Shown here piece after piece: positions 10,421 to 23,315 of a stretch of DNA of 64,000 nt. Within the stretch, counting starts at the first letter, position 1. Each line of letters starts with the position of its first letter. The stretch is from positions 46,876,841-46,940,840 of the forward strand of contig CM051513.1 in assembly GCA_028015205.1 (NCBI GenBank). Direction: 5' to 3'. The notes below the pieces were generated by a model. That model was not told where the DNA came from. It searched no databases and saw only the letters and a program-made list of their open reading frames with translations. This stretch comes from Mytilisepta virgata. Taxonomy: Eukaryota > Mollusca > Bivalvia > Mytilida > Mytilidae. A program made the position numbers and the translations under genes.

Positions 10421-11802
10421 AAAATGGGCTACGTAAAACGGTTTTAAATTCTCCAACTCTAAAACCGTATGTATGCATTTTTGTAATAAACGGAAATTGC
10501 ATTTAGACCCCAAACTGACACTTAATAATTCTCCAATTAAAGTAGTCAAAGAAACCAAATTCCTTGGACTCCTGTTTGACAGTAAACTTACCTTTCTACC
10601 CCATATCAAAATGCTTAAAGCTAAATGCCTGAAACCATTGGATATTTTAAAAGTTGTTTCCAGCACTGACTGGGGTGCTGATAAAACTATTTTATTAAAT
10701 TTATATCGATCTTTAGTTAGATCAAAGCTTGATTATAATTCCATTGTGTATGGATCTGCTCGCAACTCCTACATACAAATTTTAGATACTGTTCACCACC
10801 AAGGCCTACGTTTGGCCTTGGGGGCGTTCAGAACATCTCCTGTGGAGAGTTATATGTAGAGGCAAACGAGCCTTCTCTTTATAACCGTAGGTTAAAACTT
10901 GGTTTACAATACTTAACCAAGCTAAAAGCATATCCTTCAAATCCTGCCTACGACTGTTTTTTCAATCCTCTCTATGAGGATATATTTGAACAACATGAAA
11001 ATAAAATTCCTCCATTTGGTATTCTAATGAAACCACATATTTCTGGTTCCAACTTAAACCTTGATGAAATAGCCCCTATTAATATACCTCAATCGCCACC
11101 TTGGCTTGTACCCAAATCTAAATTTATTTTTGACCTCAGAAAACATAAAAAGTCTGAAACAAACCCAATTATAATTCAGCAACATTTTGCTGAAATGAAA
11201 TCAAAATTTGCATTTCATGACTCAATTTATACTGATGGATCCAAGGACGGGGACAAAGTGGCTGCCGCACCAGTCCATGGGCAGCAGGCATCAACTCTCC
11301 GTCTTCCATTTTCCAGTTCAATATTTACTGCAGAAGCTAGAGCCATCATTCTTGCTTTGAAATTTGTCAGAACGTCTGATAAAATGAAATTCCTTATATG
11401 CTCGGATTCTCTTTCATGTTTATTGGCTACAGAAGGTCAGAAATATAAAAACCCTTTAATTGCCCATATTATTGAGTTCTATAAAAGACTTGTCCAAATG
11501 GGCAAAGAAATAGTTTTTATCTGGATACAAAGTCATATTGGTATCTGAGGAAACACAGTCGTAGATAGTATAGCGAAGGATGCTTTAGATGATCCAATTA
11601 CTAATATGTCAGTGCCTTATACGGATTTTCAACTTGTGATTTAAAAATATGTTTTACGTCTATTGCAGTCCCAGTGTGATCTGCTGACCGAAAATAAATT
11701 ACATGTCATTGAGCCAACTGTTGGCAAAAATGTTTTTTTCCTTCGGCAGAAGCCGAAGAGAACAAGTGGTTTTAACTAGATGTCGCATTGGCCACACCAG
11801 GA

Positions 11803-13188
11803 CGTTTCAGAAGTTTATAATGAATATCATCCGGGCCAAATGCTGTGTCATGAGCCTTTGCCAGAGAATTTTTGAGTTCATCAAGAGAGAAAGTAGTTTT
11901 GTAGTCTTCTGAATTATTTGATAGAAAGTTGAGTTTGGTTTTTTCGGTTCGGTTTTTAATGAGAGTAATTTTGAGAAGAATTTTTTGAAAAGGTTTCACC
12001 AAGTTTTTGAGCGATCTCATTTTCTGATGTTAAAAGGGTCTGGCCATCTTTTAGGTGGTGAAGATTGGCTTTCCTGTTTTTACCGTTTAGTTTTTGTATA
12101 AAGTTCCAAACTTTGTTCATTGGTGTATGAGAATTTAGTTTTGAGACGAAGTTTTGCCAAGACTTACGTCTCTTTTGTTTGAATGTTCTGCGTGCTTTTG
12201 CACGGAATATACGGATGTTACTTAAATTATCTTGGGTTGGATGCATATTGAATCGTCGTTCGGCCTTCTTCCTATTTTTCTTCGCCTCCTCACAATCATC
12301 GTCAAACCATGGTTTGCTAGGTTGTTTTGGATTTGTCGAGGTTTTAGGAATGGATCTCTCAGCTATTGATACTAACGTTTCACTAAATCTAAGGACTGGA
12401 TTAGTAACATGATGAAAAGTATCTTTCTTCAGTTCATCTCGACAGAGTTGCTCGAACAAAGGCCAATTGGCTTTGTCAAATTTCCAGCGAGCAACTCTCT
12501 CAGATGACGTTGGAAATAAATTTTCCAAAATTATGGGAAAGTGGTCGCTTCCACACAAATCATCATGGACGCGCCATGAGAAATCCAGTAATAGCGAAGG
12601 GTCACAAATTGTTAAATCGATAGCAGAGTAAGAACCATTCCCCGGATGCAGATAGGTATCAGATCCATAATTGAAAATGCACAAGCTTTCCTGATTTAAA
12701 AAATCTTCGATCTTTTTGCCTTTATCGTTTTGTGAGTTACTGCCCCACATAGGATTATGAGCGTTTAAATCGCCCATAAGAAGAAATGGGGCAGGTAACT
12801 GATCCGTCAAAGTTTTGAGTGAACTAATTTCCAAGTTTTTGTTAGGAGGGATATACACAGAACATAATGTAATAGTCTTATTAAGAGAAAGGCGAACAGC
12901 AACTGCCTGGAGATCAGTGTTTAAATTTATTTGACTATGAATGACGTTTAAATTTATTTGACTATGAATGTTGTTTTTAATGAGGATCGAAGAGCCGACT
13001 GCAGCCCTTTCTTCCTGTTTAGTTCTAGTACTGTAAAGAGAGAAATTTTTTATATTTACATTATCATTTTCCTTTAAGTGAGTTTCTTGGAGACAAAAGG
13101 CAACAGGTAGGAAAGCTTGGACAAGTAAAGATATTTCAATTAAATTAACTTTTAAACCCCGACAATTCCATTGTACAATGTTGTTCAT
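11803..13188 (-). pseudogene. LINE copy D, ORF2 5' half
   Basis: An open frame of 410 codons begins at the conserved ATGA overlap (13188). It holds a complete apurinic-like endonuclease domain (QWNCRG, QETH, GDLNAH, IDLTI, SDHFP) plus the basic linker. A frameshift near 11960 moves the downstream sequence, which stays readable to about 11803, where it breaks within the region before the reverse transcriptase. A 27-bp in-frame tandem duplication near 12918-12971 repeats IHSQINLNV within the endonuclease. The reverse transcriptase and RNase H are absent. It is a sister subfamily to the intact copy E, with many substitutions. Confidence 0.85.
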
Positions 13189-14752
13189 ATTTTAGGAGGA
13201 CGAATTGGCGAGAATCTGGAGCCTCGCCCTGCCTGCGGGGAACAATTTCTGTTCCTCTCAGCAAAGGCACTTGGTTTTGGGACATCCCAGATAGATTCAG
13301 AAGAATCATCTGGGGTTATATCCATTTGACTGTCATCATCGCCATACTCTGATGACAGCGTTTGGAATTTGACCAAGTGCTTTCCTGCCTTCTTAAGTCG
13401 ACCAGTGTTTTGTTTAGGTGTGGTATTTTCTGAATTGGAACGAGTTCTTTGGTGTTGTGATGAAGACTGTTTTGTTGAAGACTGTTTAGCTGATGATTGT
13501 TTTGCTGAAGACTTTTGAGGTGACGACTGTTTGTTGGAAGCTTTTTGTTGTAAAAACTGATTTTTGGAGGTAGACGGTTTTTGTGCTGGGGATTGAGCTT
13601 TTGCGTTCTTAGCAGCTTTTGATGAAATTTCGAGTTTTCTTCCGAATTCTTTGTGCATCATTTTGTCAACACTGGAGTTGAAGTAAATATCAGCCATCTC
13701 AAAGTGGTTAAAAGGTAGAGATGAGGCTGATGTTTACGAAGAACTGGAAGTCTGGGTACTGGATTTTAGTTTCGATGGATCAAATTCAGAAACAAGTACT
13801 GGATATTCAGTGTCATGTGGCCATGTAAAAACTGTCTGAACAGAGAAAGATCTTGTTGTTGGAGGTCCTTTTACCTTGTCAGCATAAGAAGAATTTTGAG
13901 GTGAGTTATTCGCGACAGAGACCAATTTACGTGCTTCTTGGTAAGAAATATTTTTTTCGGCTTTAATTTTTTGAATTTCATTTTCTTTTTTGTAGAAATC
14001 ACATGTTCTGGAATTAGCCATGTGATTACCGCCACAATTAACGCATTTTGCTTGTCCTTCACACTCAAAACTGGAATGACCCTCCACAGAACATTTGACA
14101 CATTTTTCTGCACCCTTACAGAAACTCCTACCGTGTCCAAACTTCTGACATTTGAAACAACGGATAGGGTTCGGTACATATGTGTCAACCTTAATTCTGT
14201 AGGGGCCAATGTAGATGTGGTCAGGAACTTTCGGGAGATCAAAACTGAGGAGGTAGGTATGAAGTTTAATGATTTGGTTATCAACTTTTTTGGTGAATCT
14301 TTTAACTTTTGAAACAATTTGAGATTATAATTCTTCGCAGATTTCATTTTCAGTGAGTTCATCAAGGTCATTGTCTCTATCGCGAACAACTCCCTGACAA
14401 GAGTTCAATGTCCTGTGAGGAGTTACCGAAATAGGAACAGTACCAATAATATCCAAAGAAAGCAAATTTTTTTATTGTTGAAGCCGAAAACATTCTACAA
14501 GTATACTGCCAGATCTTAATTTTGTAACATTTTTAACACTGCCAGCACAGCCTTGAATAGATTTTTGCAAAACAAAAGGTGAAACTTTGGAGAGGTTTTT
14601 CCGAATTTTGACTAGTAAGTACCAAATATTTAAAAAAGCTTTCCTGAATCAGAATTGAGAACTTTTGAAGTATGCTCTTCATCATCGCTTTCTTATTTTT
14701 TCCTTTTAGAACATGTTGACTGAGGGTTTGGGGGATTTTGGTTTTTTTATTG
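13185..14752 (-). pseudogene. LINE copy D, decayed ORF1
   Basis: The ORF1 start (MECLNKK) is at about 14752. The first 70 codons are open, frameshifts follow at about 14330-14530, and the zinc-knuckle region is again open from about 14087. A nonsense codon at 13734-13736 splits the last part, since the frames on both sides agree. The C-terminal segment (13697-13185) carries a KQSS-type Ser/Lys/Gln repeat and ends with the PIRPPK motif shared with copy E. The stop overlaps the ORF2 start as ATGA. Confidence 0.8.
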
Positions 14753-15911
14753 AGACACTCCATGGTTATTTCTGTTGATTCATTGCCCTTGCTCCCCGCC
14801 CACCTCGGAGCAGCATCAAAACGATGTATGCCTGCCGCATATGCGACATGCACCAGGGATACACTGACAAGATACTCGCATAGAGTATCTCTTAATGGGC
14901 GCAAGCCTTGTGCCAGGGGTTGCCCGGCAAGACAAATGCCCAAAGTAACATCTACACGATTGACCCATGAGCCACCGCCTTCTTGAACACAACCTTTGTA
15001 AATGGTACTATTGTTGTACATTTTGGATAAAGGTTAGATTCAAGGGCTTGGCGTGACCAGCCGATTGATCAGGACCGGGCCCATCCGACCGCCCATTTAA
15101 GATAAAGTAAGGGCCAAAGTGGTGTGTTTCAACCACCAGGATTCCGTCCTCTATCCTTACGGGTATCCACAAACGGCAAACATGTGGCCTCATTAAGCCG
15201 AGGAAGCATTGCCCCATGAGCCACCGCCTTCTCTGTGTTTCCGTCAGTGTTATTCTTCCAAGACCCAGGAACCCAAACATCAACCTAGATACAGGGTTAC
15301 CACCCATCCAAGGTATCATTGAGGGCTCCTTTTGGATCTTTTCGAACAACCACGAGAAAACAGCAGAGGGCAAAACGTGACCAGTTTTTGGCTGGACCGG
15401 GACCATCCAGCCATTCTTGAGCAGGTTGTAGGAAAATTGTAAAACCAAAATTGAAAATGAAACTAAATAATAGTGAAATATATGAAATACAATATCTTTT
15501 ACAGTGAAGAACTTAGAGAAAATAAACTAAATACAAACAACGAAAAAGAATAAAATGCCAAATTCAAACGTAAATAATTTGAGCATGTTGAAAGTGTGAC
15601 CCATAAGCCAACATCAATCCGCAAATCAGGAATTTAGAGAAAACATTTGATTGAAAAAAAAAATTCAAGTATTATAAAAGGATTGATGTGACCGACCGAT
15701 TCACCGAATCGGGTCCATTCGGTGTCCCGTCTAGGTAAAGATTGTGCCCTGGATGGTGATCGGAACCGTTTATCCGGCCATCCAGGAACACTCCCTATTA
15801 CCGACACGGGTTTGCGACACACGGCAAACATGTCGCCTCTTTAGGGGCCTCTTACGCCAAGCCGAGGAACTGTGGGCCTATTCTATTGTGTCCCCGGGAC
15901 CCACACGGGGG
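14753..15911 (-). mobile_element. LINE copy D, 5' UTR (complete 5' end)
   Basis: Homologous to the 5' UTR of copy E. It ends at the same terminus (five Gs at 15907-15911 on the plus strand, that is CCCCC on the element strand) as copies E and F, so D is complete at its 5' end although truncated at 3'. Two related GC-rich blocks, about 15050-15210 and 15690-15905, look like duplicated promoter monomers. Confidence 0.8.
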
Positions 15912-16083
15912 TGTAATTTTGACAAAGGATGTCTGGAAATTTCTGTGTCGAGCATTTTACTATGTGAAAGACATTATTTTTATTCATTATTGTCACTGTT
16001 TACAAAATGACATTGTATTGTTATACAGTACATTTCTTCAGAAGCATCTCGTTAATCAAACTAATAGCATGTTAGGTATGGTA

Positions 16084-16152
16084 TATGTATGTCCGTTAAA
16101 ATTTAATCATTCTTTTTCATTGAAAAGATATGTATGTCCGTTAAAATTTAAT
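16084..16152. repeat. 46-bp direct duplication
   Basis: TATGTATGTCCGTTAAAATT occurs at 16084 and again at about 16130. The second copy is interrupted by the foldback element that starts at about 16150, and its continuation (CATTCTTTTTCATTGAAAA) reappears after the element at about 17105. Confidence 0.65.
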
Positions 16153-17101
16153 TAGTCAAGTCAATCTAGCATAAATTTGACCCTAACCTTAAAGTAATTG
16201 CAACAGAAGATTTTTAAGTTTTAATCTGTAGCATTATACCCCAAATATACACAGAAAAAAGTCCAACAAAATCTAACTTGCGGAAGACTACAAAATCACG
16301 ATTTTAAAATTCCTATGGAGATTTGCATTGAAAATGGGAGATAACTCTGCAAAAAAAAGGCAGATATATCATTAAAAATTGATACAAAATTAGAACTTTA
16401 CCGCTTCAATTCAGCAGAATGTATTGATTCTTGATATTTTAGCCATCTTTAGAGTATAACAAACAACTCGAAAGGTGTTTTCATATCTTTTATCAAGCTA
16501 CAACCTACATTTCGTAATTCATTAGTTGACCATTTATTAAATTTTTCAACATGTCAAGGTAAAGAATCTCAAATTTGATAAATATAATTAAGCACATATT
16601 CTTCTTTTTGTGGTTTAAAGTTTCTTTAAACAAGGTAGATGCTGAAAAAATACAATTTACAGATATAAACAATACCAAATTTTCAGATTATTTTTTTTTT
16701 CAAAATGGTCACAAAGCCACAAATTTGCAATTTCTGCAATGAAAAATGCGCAAACAAAATAAAAATACCCATACTACTTCGGTTTTGTACACTTCATGAG
16801 CAGAGGATTGTATAATATAGTCAAATACAAACTTATAACACTATCAAAGTATCATACTTTACAGTAATTTTAAGAAAATCAACCAAAAAACTGACAAAAA
16901 AGACTCATTTTTGTAGAGTTATCTCCCCTTTCCAATGTTAATTTCCATAGGAAATTACAAATGCTGATTTTGAGTTTTCCTCAAGTTAGATTTTATGGCA
17001 CTTTTTTCTGTGTATATTTGGGGCTTAATGCTATAGATAAGAACTAAAACATTTTCTGTTGCAATTATTTTGAGGTTAAAACTTAGTTTGACTGGACTAA
17101 A
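16150..17101. mobile_element. Foldback MITE with long terminal inverted repeats
   Basis: The left end (TAGTCAAGTCAA, about 16151) and right end (TTGACTGGACTA, to about 17101) are imperfect complements, and complementarity continues inward for roughly 180 bp on each side. It includes the shared segment with ATTGCAACAGAA and the segment with ATATTTGGGG. The middle has no coding capacity. A TA target duplication is likely. Superfamily not assigned. Confidence 0.7.
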
Positions 17102-17340
17102 TCATTCTTTTTCATTGAAAATTTACTATGCAAATATTTATATCTGCATAAAATGCAAGTTGAGTCAAAAATTAATTTTAATGTTAATATAGTTTGTGTA
17201 TCCTACTACCTTGTTTTTATTTTATTCAAGCTTCATATAGCGTTGCTTTTCTTGGGTATATTATATTTATAAATAACTGGATAAAAGTTCCTTTTATTGG
17301 TTTACAGAAATAACTGAACACTAATATCAGTAGAATACAG

Positions 17341-17465
17341 AATGGATACGGGAATGTGTCAAAGACACAACAACCCGACCAAAGAGCAGAAATCAACCCA
17401 AGGCCACCAACGAGTCTTTAACGCAGGGAGAAAATACGGCACCCGGAGGCGGGTTTCAGCTTTTA
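17341..17465 (+). repeat. Dispersed bivalve repeat, copy 2
   Basis: Second copy of the repeat at 1078-1210, in the same orientation. The frame opening here (17342-17623) is a by-product. Confidence 0.6.
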
Positions 17466-17796
17466 TCTTAACTATAATGCATACTTGTTCAAAGAAATGG
17501 ACGCCACACTTAACTCAGAAACACACAAATGAACCAAAATTAAAAAAAAACGCACACGACCAACACAGGCTAAATGTTCCTGACTTGAAAATAATTGCTA
17601 CGTCGATGTCATTAAATGTTTAGTAACAATAAGAGAAGAAAATGTTTTGCAATTGTGATTTGTTTCAGATATAAGAATGCATGGAATAATTATCGGGGTA
17701 ATATTGTCTTCTATTGTTTACATCTACCTGTGTAAAAAACCAAAATTCAAGTATTATCTTTATTTATTAGCTTATTTGCTCGCCCTGCTTGTTAGA

Positions 17797-18658
17797 TTTA
17801 TTATACTAAAATTATGACGATGCTGTTTCGGTAATGACAATTATTAGATATATTTTGAAATCTCGGGATCATGCATGTTATCAATTGCAATAAGTTTCAG
17901 TGTGTTTAGTAACCTTTCAATATCACATTTGGGTTTTCTATATTTACAGTAGGATCTGTCAGCGATCTGGAAATAGACCACGAAGAAAGCAGAATACCAC
18001 TTGAAACAAGTGGGTTTTTTTACAGTAGGAATATCAATTCCCCTATGATAAGAAGGAATTCTGTCAGCGATCTGGAAATAGATCATGAAGAAAACAGAAT
18101 ACCACTTGAAACAAGTGTTATTTTAACAGTAGGAAGATCAGTTCCCCTATAATAAGAAGGAATTATGTCAGCGATCTGGAAATAGACCCGGAGGAAAACA
18201 GAATACCACTTGAAACAATTGTTTGAAAAGAGTTGATTAAAGAGTAGTTGCCATAGAAATCAAATGTACTCGGTAGAAATTAACCACACATTATACATTC
18301 AGTGGATTTGTAAACATCTCCTTAAAACATTTAATATTTATTTTACTAAATAAAATAGATAAAACGATGCTGCTTGGGTAATGACAATTATTAGATATAT
18401 TTTGAAATTTCGGGATCATGCATGTTATTCGCCAGCCCAGTCGTCAGATTTGTCCGACATGATTATTCACTGATTTGTTACAGAAATTACCAGTATTTAG
18501 CAAAATTTAAAAATAATAGAAATACTAAGGGTTCATTACTTGTATTGCACATGGTAGATCTCCTTAGCTGAATTTTGGCTTCCTATTTCGGTATTTTTTG
18601 TTATGAGTACTTCTTGTTTAAAACAAGTTTGGTTTTTATAACCTCTCAATATCACATT
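17797..18658 (+). repeat. Satellite block left of the DNA transposon
   Basis: Partial units of the composite satellite: three 90-bp subrepeats (GATCTGTCAGCGATCTGG followed by CACTTGAAACAAGTG), the AGTTGCCATAGAAATCAAAT segment and the TTATTCGCCAGCC segment. The ribozyme itself has been deleted here: the sequence jumps from GGTTTTT to ATAACCTCTC. The block is cut at 18659 by the transposon's terminal inverted repeat. Confidence 0.8.
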
Positions 18659-19571
18659 TCGACTGATAACAACCAGCAAAATCATGAAAAATTTGATTTT
18701 TACACCAAACGAATCAGAAACATCATATCTTTGTTCTCTACAATCGATTTTACTCTACTTCTTTCCAATCTGAAATTTTCATTAATTCATTAAGGGCTCA
18801 TAGGTGGTAATATATTTATTAATCAGCCAGAAGGTTTTATCAGTAATAATTGACAACTAGAAGGGCTCAGCAGAAAGATTAAATGATACTGATAACATGT
18901 GTCATTACTAATGACTTCAGCTTACACCTTTTGCAAATATGGTTTAAATCTATTTCATGAATTTAGTTGTAATCTGAGGAGAGGAACAGAGAATACTTTA
19001 TAGAGAGGGTTAAACGTGCACATGGTGGATGAAAATTATTTTCATATCAGCATTTCTATCAAAATTTATTGGGTAAGTATATTTATAAATTTTGATTTAT
19101 TCTTAATGATATCAAATATTTTATACCATTTCAAATGGATAAGTGTAAAGCCCTTCTGGCTGCGTAAACAAAAAATAATTCAAATTATTTTTCTCCTTAA
19201 AGATTAGTTACCTAACACGTTTACTTTGTTGAATACTAAATATAATATTTTTATTCAAAAAATAAGACTTATGATTTTATCATGTGTAATTTAAAAGGAT
19301 TTTTGTAAGAAATAGCTGATGAGCCCTTATGACTCTATAAAATGGTGAATGATAATTTTTGGGATTATCATTTAGTATGTATATTGAATTTCAATTTCAC
19401 CGAGAGGACAGTCATATGCATCCCGGAAATGTTTTTAAAATATTCTAATTATAATTTAAACACAAAGAATACTATACAACGGCAGCAAACAATCAATTTG
19501 ATCATAGAAATAAAAAGAATAAAACGTCATCTTTAATTTACCTTTCTACTTGTTATAGAATTTTACACACG

Positions 19572-21052
19572 ATGTCGGACGAAGTGTGGTCAGATGAGGA
19601 CATTTACAAATCATTCTGCAATAATCCACAAGCTAATGAAACAGCATCACAAGAACGTACTCCTGCAGATGACATAAACAATACAATTGAATCATCAGAT
19701 TCTGAGAGTACACCATTGAATGACTTACGGAAGACATCGGAGAACCAGAACAAAAGGAATATATTACACCTTAAGGCCAGGGAGCAAACAAGAAGAAACA
19801 CCGTTTCAAGTAACTCAGACATTCCACTGGGTATACAGTTCCCAAACTACAAAACGTGCCAGTCCATCCAAACTTCATCCGAGTCTTTAGATTACGACGA
19901 TGATCGTGACAAGAACTTCGATATTCCTAAGGAAGATGTACCATCATCCGATTCAGGATTATCTGATATTCCCCAAAGTCGCCCGAAACGGAAAAGGAAA
20001 TCAACTGTTAGAAGTAAAAGGCATAAAAAAACAAAAAAAAAAAAAAACAAAAAAAAACAAAACCGTACACAAAAAGAAACATTGTAAAATACCATTCCAA
20101 TCTGTCACGAAGAAAATTCTTACAAAATATGCAGAGAAAAGTGCAAAAAAACTTCAACAAATAAAAAGAAAAAGTTTGATGGAATACAGATTCAGTCAGA
20201 TGAACATGGAAGCACACAAAAGCAGATTGCACAGCACCAATTTAGTCATCAAGAAAGTACCGTCAAATGGGGACTGTTTTTTTAAATTCTAAATCAAAAC
20301 TACTAAACAATCGAATAATTGGTAAAGATTTGCGTGCACAGGTTTGTCAACATATGAGATCCAACGAATCCCTTTACAGTGGATCTATCACTTTCCGAAA
20401 TGACAGTACCGAGAAAGAGAGACATTACGAATACATGGTGAAAAAAAAAAATGAAATATCTAAGACTGGGGTATGGAACAAAGAAGTGTCAGACCTAGCA
20501 CCACTTGCTATATCCAACTTACTTAAAATACCAATAACTGTATACTCCCGCAGATTAGATAGACCATTGGAAAACATATCGCCAGTTATGGTTAATGAAG
20601 GAGATAATGCGCCGATGGAAAGACTTTGGCTTGCATATTTGGCAAATCCTAGATTTGAATATTATGATGCATGTGATGATAAAGCAGGTCATCATTCACC
20701 ACCAGAACGGATAACAAATCCGGAGCCAGCTGCTACATCAAAAAAGCAAACAGCAAAGTCAAGACCGAGTATTGCCACAGCAAGGAAGTCAGCTGATTAC
20801 AGGTCTCTTGAAAATAAAACGCCAATCTAACCCCGGAAAGTGGAAAAAGAACATACGTAAACAGGCACGGAATATGGGAAAGGAGTACTCACCACATACT
20901 AAAAAAATGGTCCAAGCCAAGTCTGTAAACCACACAGCTGTTTCAAATGTAAATATAACAGTGCTGCAAAAGCCCCAGACAATGTACGCACTGAAATTTT
21001 TGAATCATTTTACAGTGAAAGTATTGTAAAGATTAAACTTAGTGTATGCAAA
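19572..21052 (+). pseudogene. OTU-protease-like plus Cys-rich N-terminal region of the transposon protein
   Basis: An acidic, Ser-rich start (MSDEVWSDEDIYKSF, 19572) leads into a Lys-rich tract. Then comes an OTU-like cysteine protease fold: the nucleophile motif VPSNGDCFF (about 20255-20281), the segment W(N)KEVSDLAPLAISN and the closing motif EYYDAC (about 20659-20676). In OTU proteases the nucleophile motif is usually DGNC and the closing motif carries a His; here Asp is Asn and the His is not seen. After about 20815 a basic region (NPGKWKKNIRKQARNMGKEY) and a Cys cluster follow, typical of a transposon protein family common in invertebrates. The frame changes four times, the first two at poly-A (20030-20075) and poly-T (20277-20283) runs. 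Probably dead, though homopolymer errors could explain part. Confidence 0.65.
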
Positions 21053-21057
21053 TGATG

Positions 21058-22980
21058 TCTATATTTTTTTATTTGTGCATCACATTATAGTTATTTCATA
21101 TATGGTGACTTGTAGTATTCTTTTTCTTGTGTGTGACAGAGTATAACAGCACATTCCAACCATAAGCATTTTTTTCTGTCTCATTTACAGCACTAAGATT
21201 AAATGGAATCATAATAACTCATATATTTATTTATTTTATTAATCGAGCATAAAATCAATGACATTTATCTCATTACAATTATTATTGGCGAATTCCATTA
21301 ATTCTGAAATTGTTTAATATTGATAGAAACATACTTCACATTTTAATTACTTCACTGGTTATTTTCACAGATTGACAGAATACATCATTTTCTTGAAAAT
21401 TCTGCATGTTCTTTGAATCATCAACTGCCATCTGCTGTTTCCTTCCAAATATCTTCACAACATTTTTACGCTCACGTGCTGATCACTTTTAAATTGGCGG
21501 TTAAAACGTTGTAACAGTATTATTGTAGGATTATGAATATTTTTGATACATGTACATATTTAGTAAAATATTCAATACTGTGTGTTGCCTGTCCACTGTA
21601 TAAATCACTGTTTTTTATCGAAGTTGCTCTGCAAACAATCTTTGTAATTACTTCGGGCACCTGCCGATATATTTTGAAGCAACGTTCTGCACATGCGTAT
21701 TGACTATTGGTCGTAACCTGTCGAGTAACTCATTCATTTTCAACTAAATAACAGTTTTACGTAATGACAGCTGCACTCACCAGCTTCTCCTTATTTATAT
21801 GTTGTTTCTAAACTATCCATTTAGTTTTTCACAGTTGTCAATCTGTTTTATCTGCGAACTTTGTCATTTTTGCCAGTAAAATTTTTTGCTGTAAAATAAA
21901 CAAACACTGATCAAGGAAGGACCTTTCAGTAATTAAAATAACAAATTTTTTACACCTTAAGGTTAAATAGCTGAAAAGGATTCGGCTATTAAATCACTTG
22001 TCAGAAAAGGATTTTGACAATTTCTCGGAATTATAAATTTAAATAATATATTTATTACATTTTTAAAACTAAAAGCTGAAAAGGATTCAGCTTTAAAATT
22101 TACTTCTCAGAAAAGGATTCTGACAAATTTTACAGAAATTCCAAAAACAATAATTTATATAATTACATGCATTGTATTAGGATTTACACTTTACACTTTA
22201 AATAAATAAGTAGCAAGACTCAGCCCCAATGCAATTAACAACCATATCAGTCACAATTTACTAAATATTAAAGTCTATACCTCTAAAGGATAGAGATATA
22301 TTTAGAGTTCCAAATTCTTACCGTTTTTTTTGTGTATGTACCATAAAGGATACAGGTACAAATTCTGGTCACAATTTGATTTTTCAAATATATATATATA
22401 TGCTGTACATAGTGTACTGATCTCTGAATTATTTTTAAGAGTTTTAGAATTGGTTGTTTAAGAATTTAATTAATTGTTGACATTTTAAAAATATAGAAGT
22501 TTCCATTTTCTTTCTAAATAATTGATACAGTGGACTTGGCTTAGTTGTATAAAATACATTATAGAAATTGTTATACTGATTATATTGGAAATATAAAAAT
22601 ATAATAAATATGGAAACTCAAATATCTTGTTGATATTTGGACTCATAACTCTACACAGTCATTCCAGTCCCTGTGTCTCAGTTTTCAGTTCATTAAGCTT
22701 AGATTTCGGTTAAACCGAAGTGGTTTCTTGGTTATCTTGGACTCAGAGTTTCAGTTGGCCTATCATTAGAAATTATCCTTGGAGTTTAGTCTCCCCTGGC
22801 TCGCTACAGTATGACATGAGCGGAAACGCAACTTCATCTGCAGGCATGTTATTGTTACTCCAGTGAGTGACAGGTATGATAAAACATACAAACAGAACAG
22901 CAGGACGTATTTCGTACCTGTAAATAGCATTTTGCAACGTAGTTGTAAGCAATCCTTTTTCCCGTACTTTAGACATAAGT
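21058..22980. other. Non-coding interior of the DNA transposon
   Basis: AT-rich, no protein homology seen. Two related 105-bp blocks (AGCTGAAAAGGATTCNGCT) lie at about 21970-22130, and a short TA run at about 22388. It separates two coding segments of the same protein, so it may be an intron, an insertion or a decayed segment that lost about 60 expected codons. Confidence 0.45.
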
Positions 22981-22986
22981 GACAAA

Positions 22987-23315
22987 ATGGTGAGATGTAC
23001 CTTAAGTCGAAAATCCCATGGAACGTTTAGTGGTCAAGACCAAAGAGGGAGACATACTCCAAAAAATAAAACATCAACAGCGAATTTAACACATATTCGT
23101 CAACATATTGAATCATTTCCCATAATGGAGAGTCATTATCAAAGAAAGGACTTTCATCGTAAATTCTGGCCTCAAGACTTGTCGGTAAAGAAAATGTATG
23201 ATTTATATAGGACAAAATGTCGAGAAGATGGTCGGAGTCCGGCATCTCTGATTACCTACAGACGAATATAACTATTCATTTCATAAGCCCAAATAGAGGA
23301 CTAGTGGGCTGAGCC
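22987..23315 (+). pseudogene. Transposase-like protein, middle segment
   Basis: The frame from 22987 includes GRHTPKNKTS, a segment with IESHY-like spacing (FPIMESHY) and DLSVKKMYDLY. A frameshift then leads to EYNYSFHKPK, which ends at about 23313. This order and these motifs match a widespread, poorly named transposon protein family of arthropods and molluscs, from memory of family alignments. It is interrupted exactly after the HKPK motif by the repeat insertion at 23316, and continues at 25084. Confidence 0.65.

Larger units (their letters stand above)
7920..11802 (+). pseudogene. LINE copy C, decayed ORF2 with internal deletion and insertion
   Basis: It starts with the conserved ATG in the ATGA overlap, but a TAG appears at codon 24. 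The endonuclease part is legible in several frames (8309-8998 is the longest). Near 9392 the sequence jumps from the start of the reverse transcriptase domain to just after its catalytic block, deleting about 190 codons that include the two catalytic aspartate motifs. A nested insertion fills 9430-10418. The thumb and RNase H region then continues (10419-11802), with RNase H motifs YTDGSKDG and CSDSLS visible. It ends abruptly in the C-terminal region, tail-to-tail with copy D. Confidence 0.85.

Noticed and set aside
10304..10666. 120-codon minus-strand frame with a serine run
   Set aside because: It spans the GAC microsatellite and antisense ORF2 of LINE copy C.
14738..14986. 82-codon plus-strand frame with Cys and Pro
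   Set aside because: It is antisense to the GC-rich 5' UTR of LINE copy D; similar frames appear wherever that UTR occurs (for example 50681-50884).
19316..19329. Hammerhead core starting CTGATGAG
   Set aside because: No GAAA or stem II follows; the motif belongs to the transposon's subterminal repeats. The same applies at 26532.
22773..22985. Minus-strand small membrane protein
   Set aside because: It is antisense to the transposon interior, with no conserved features.
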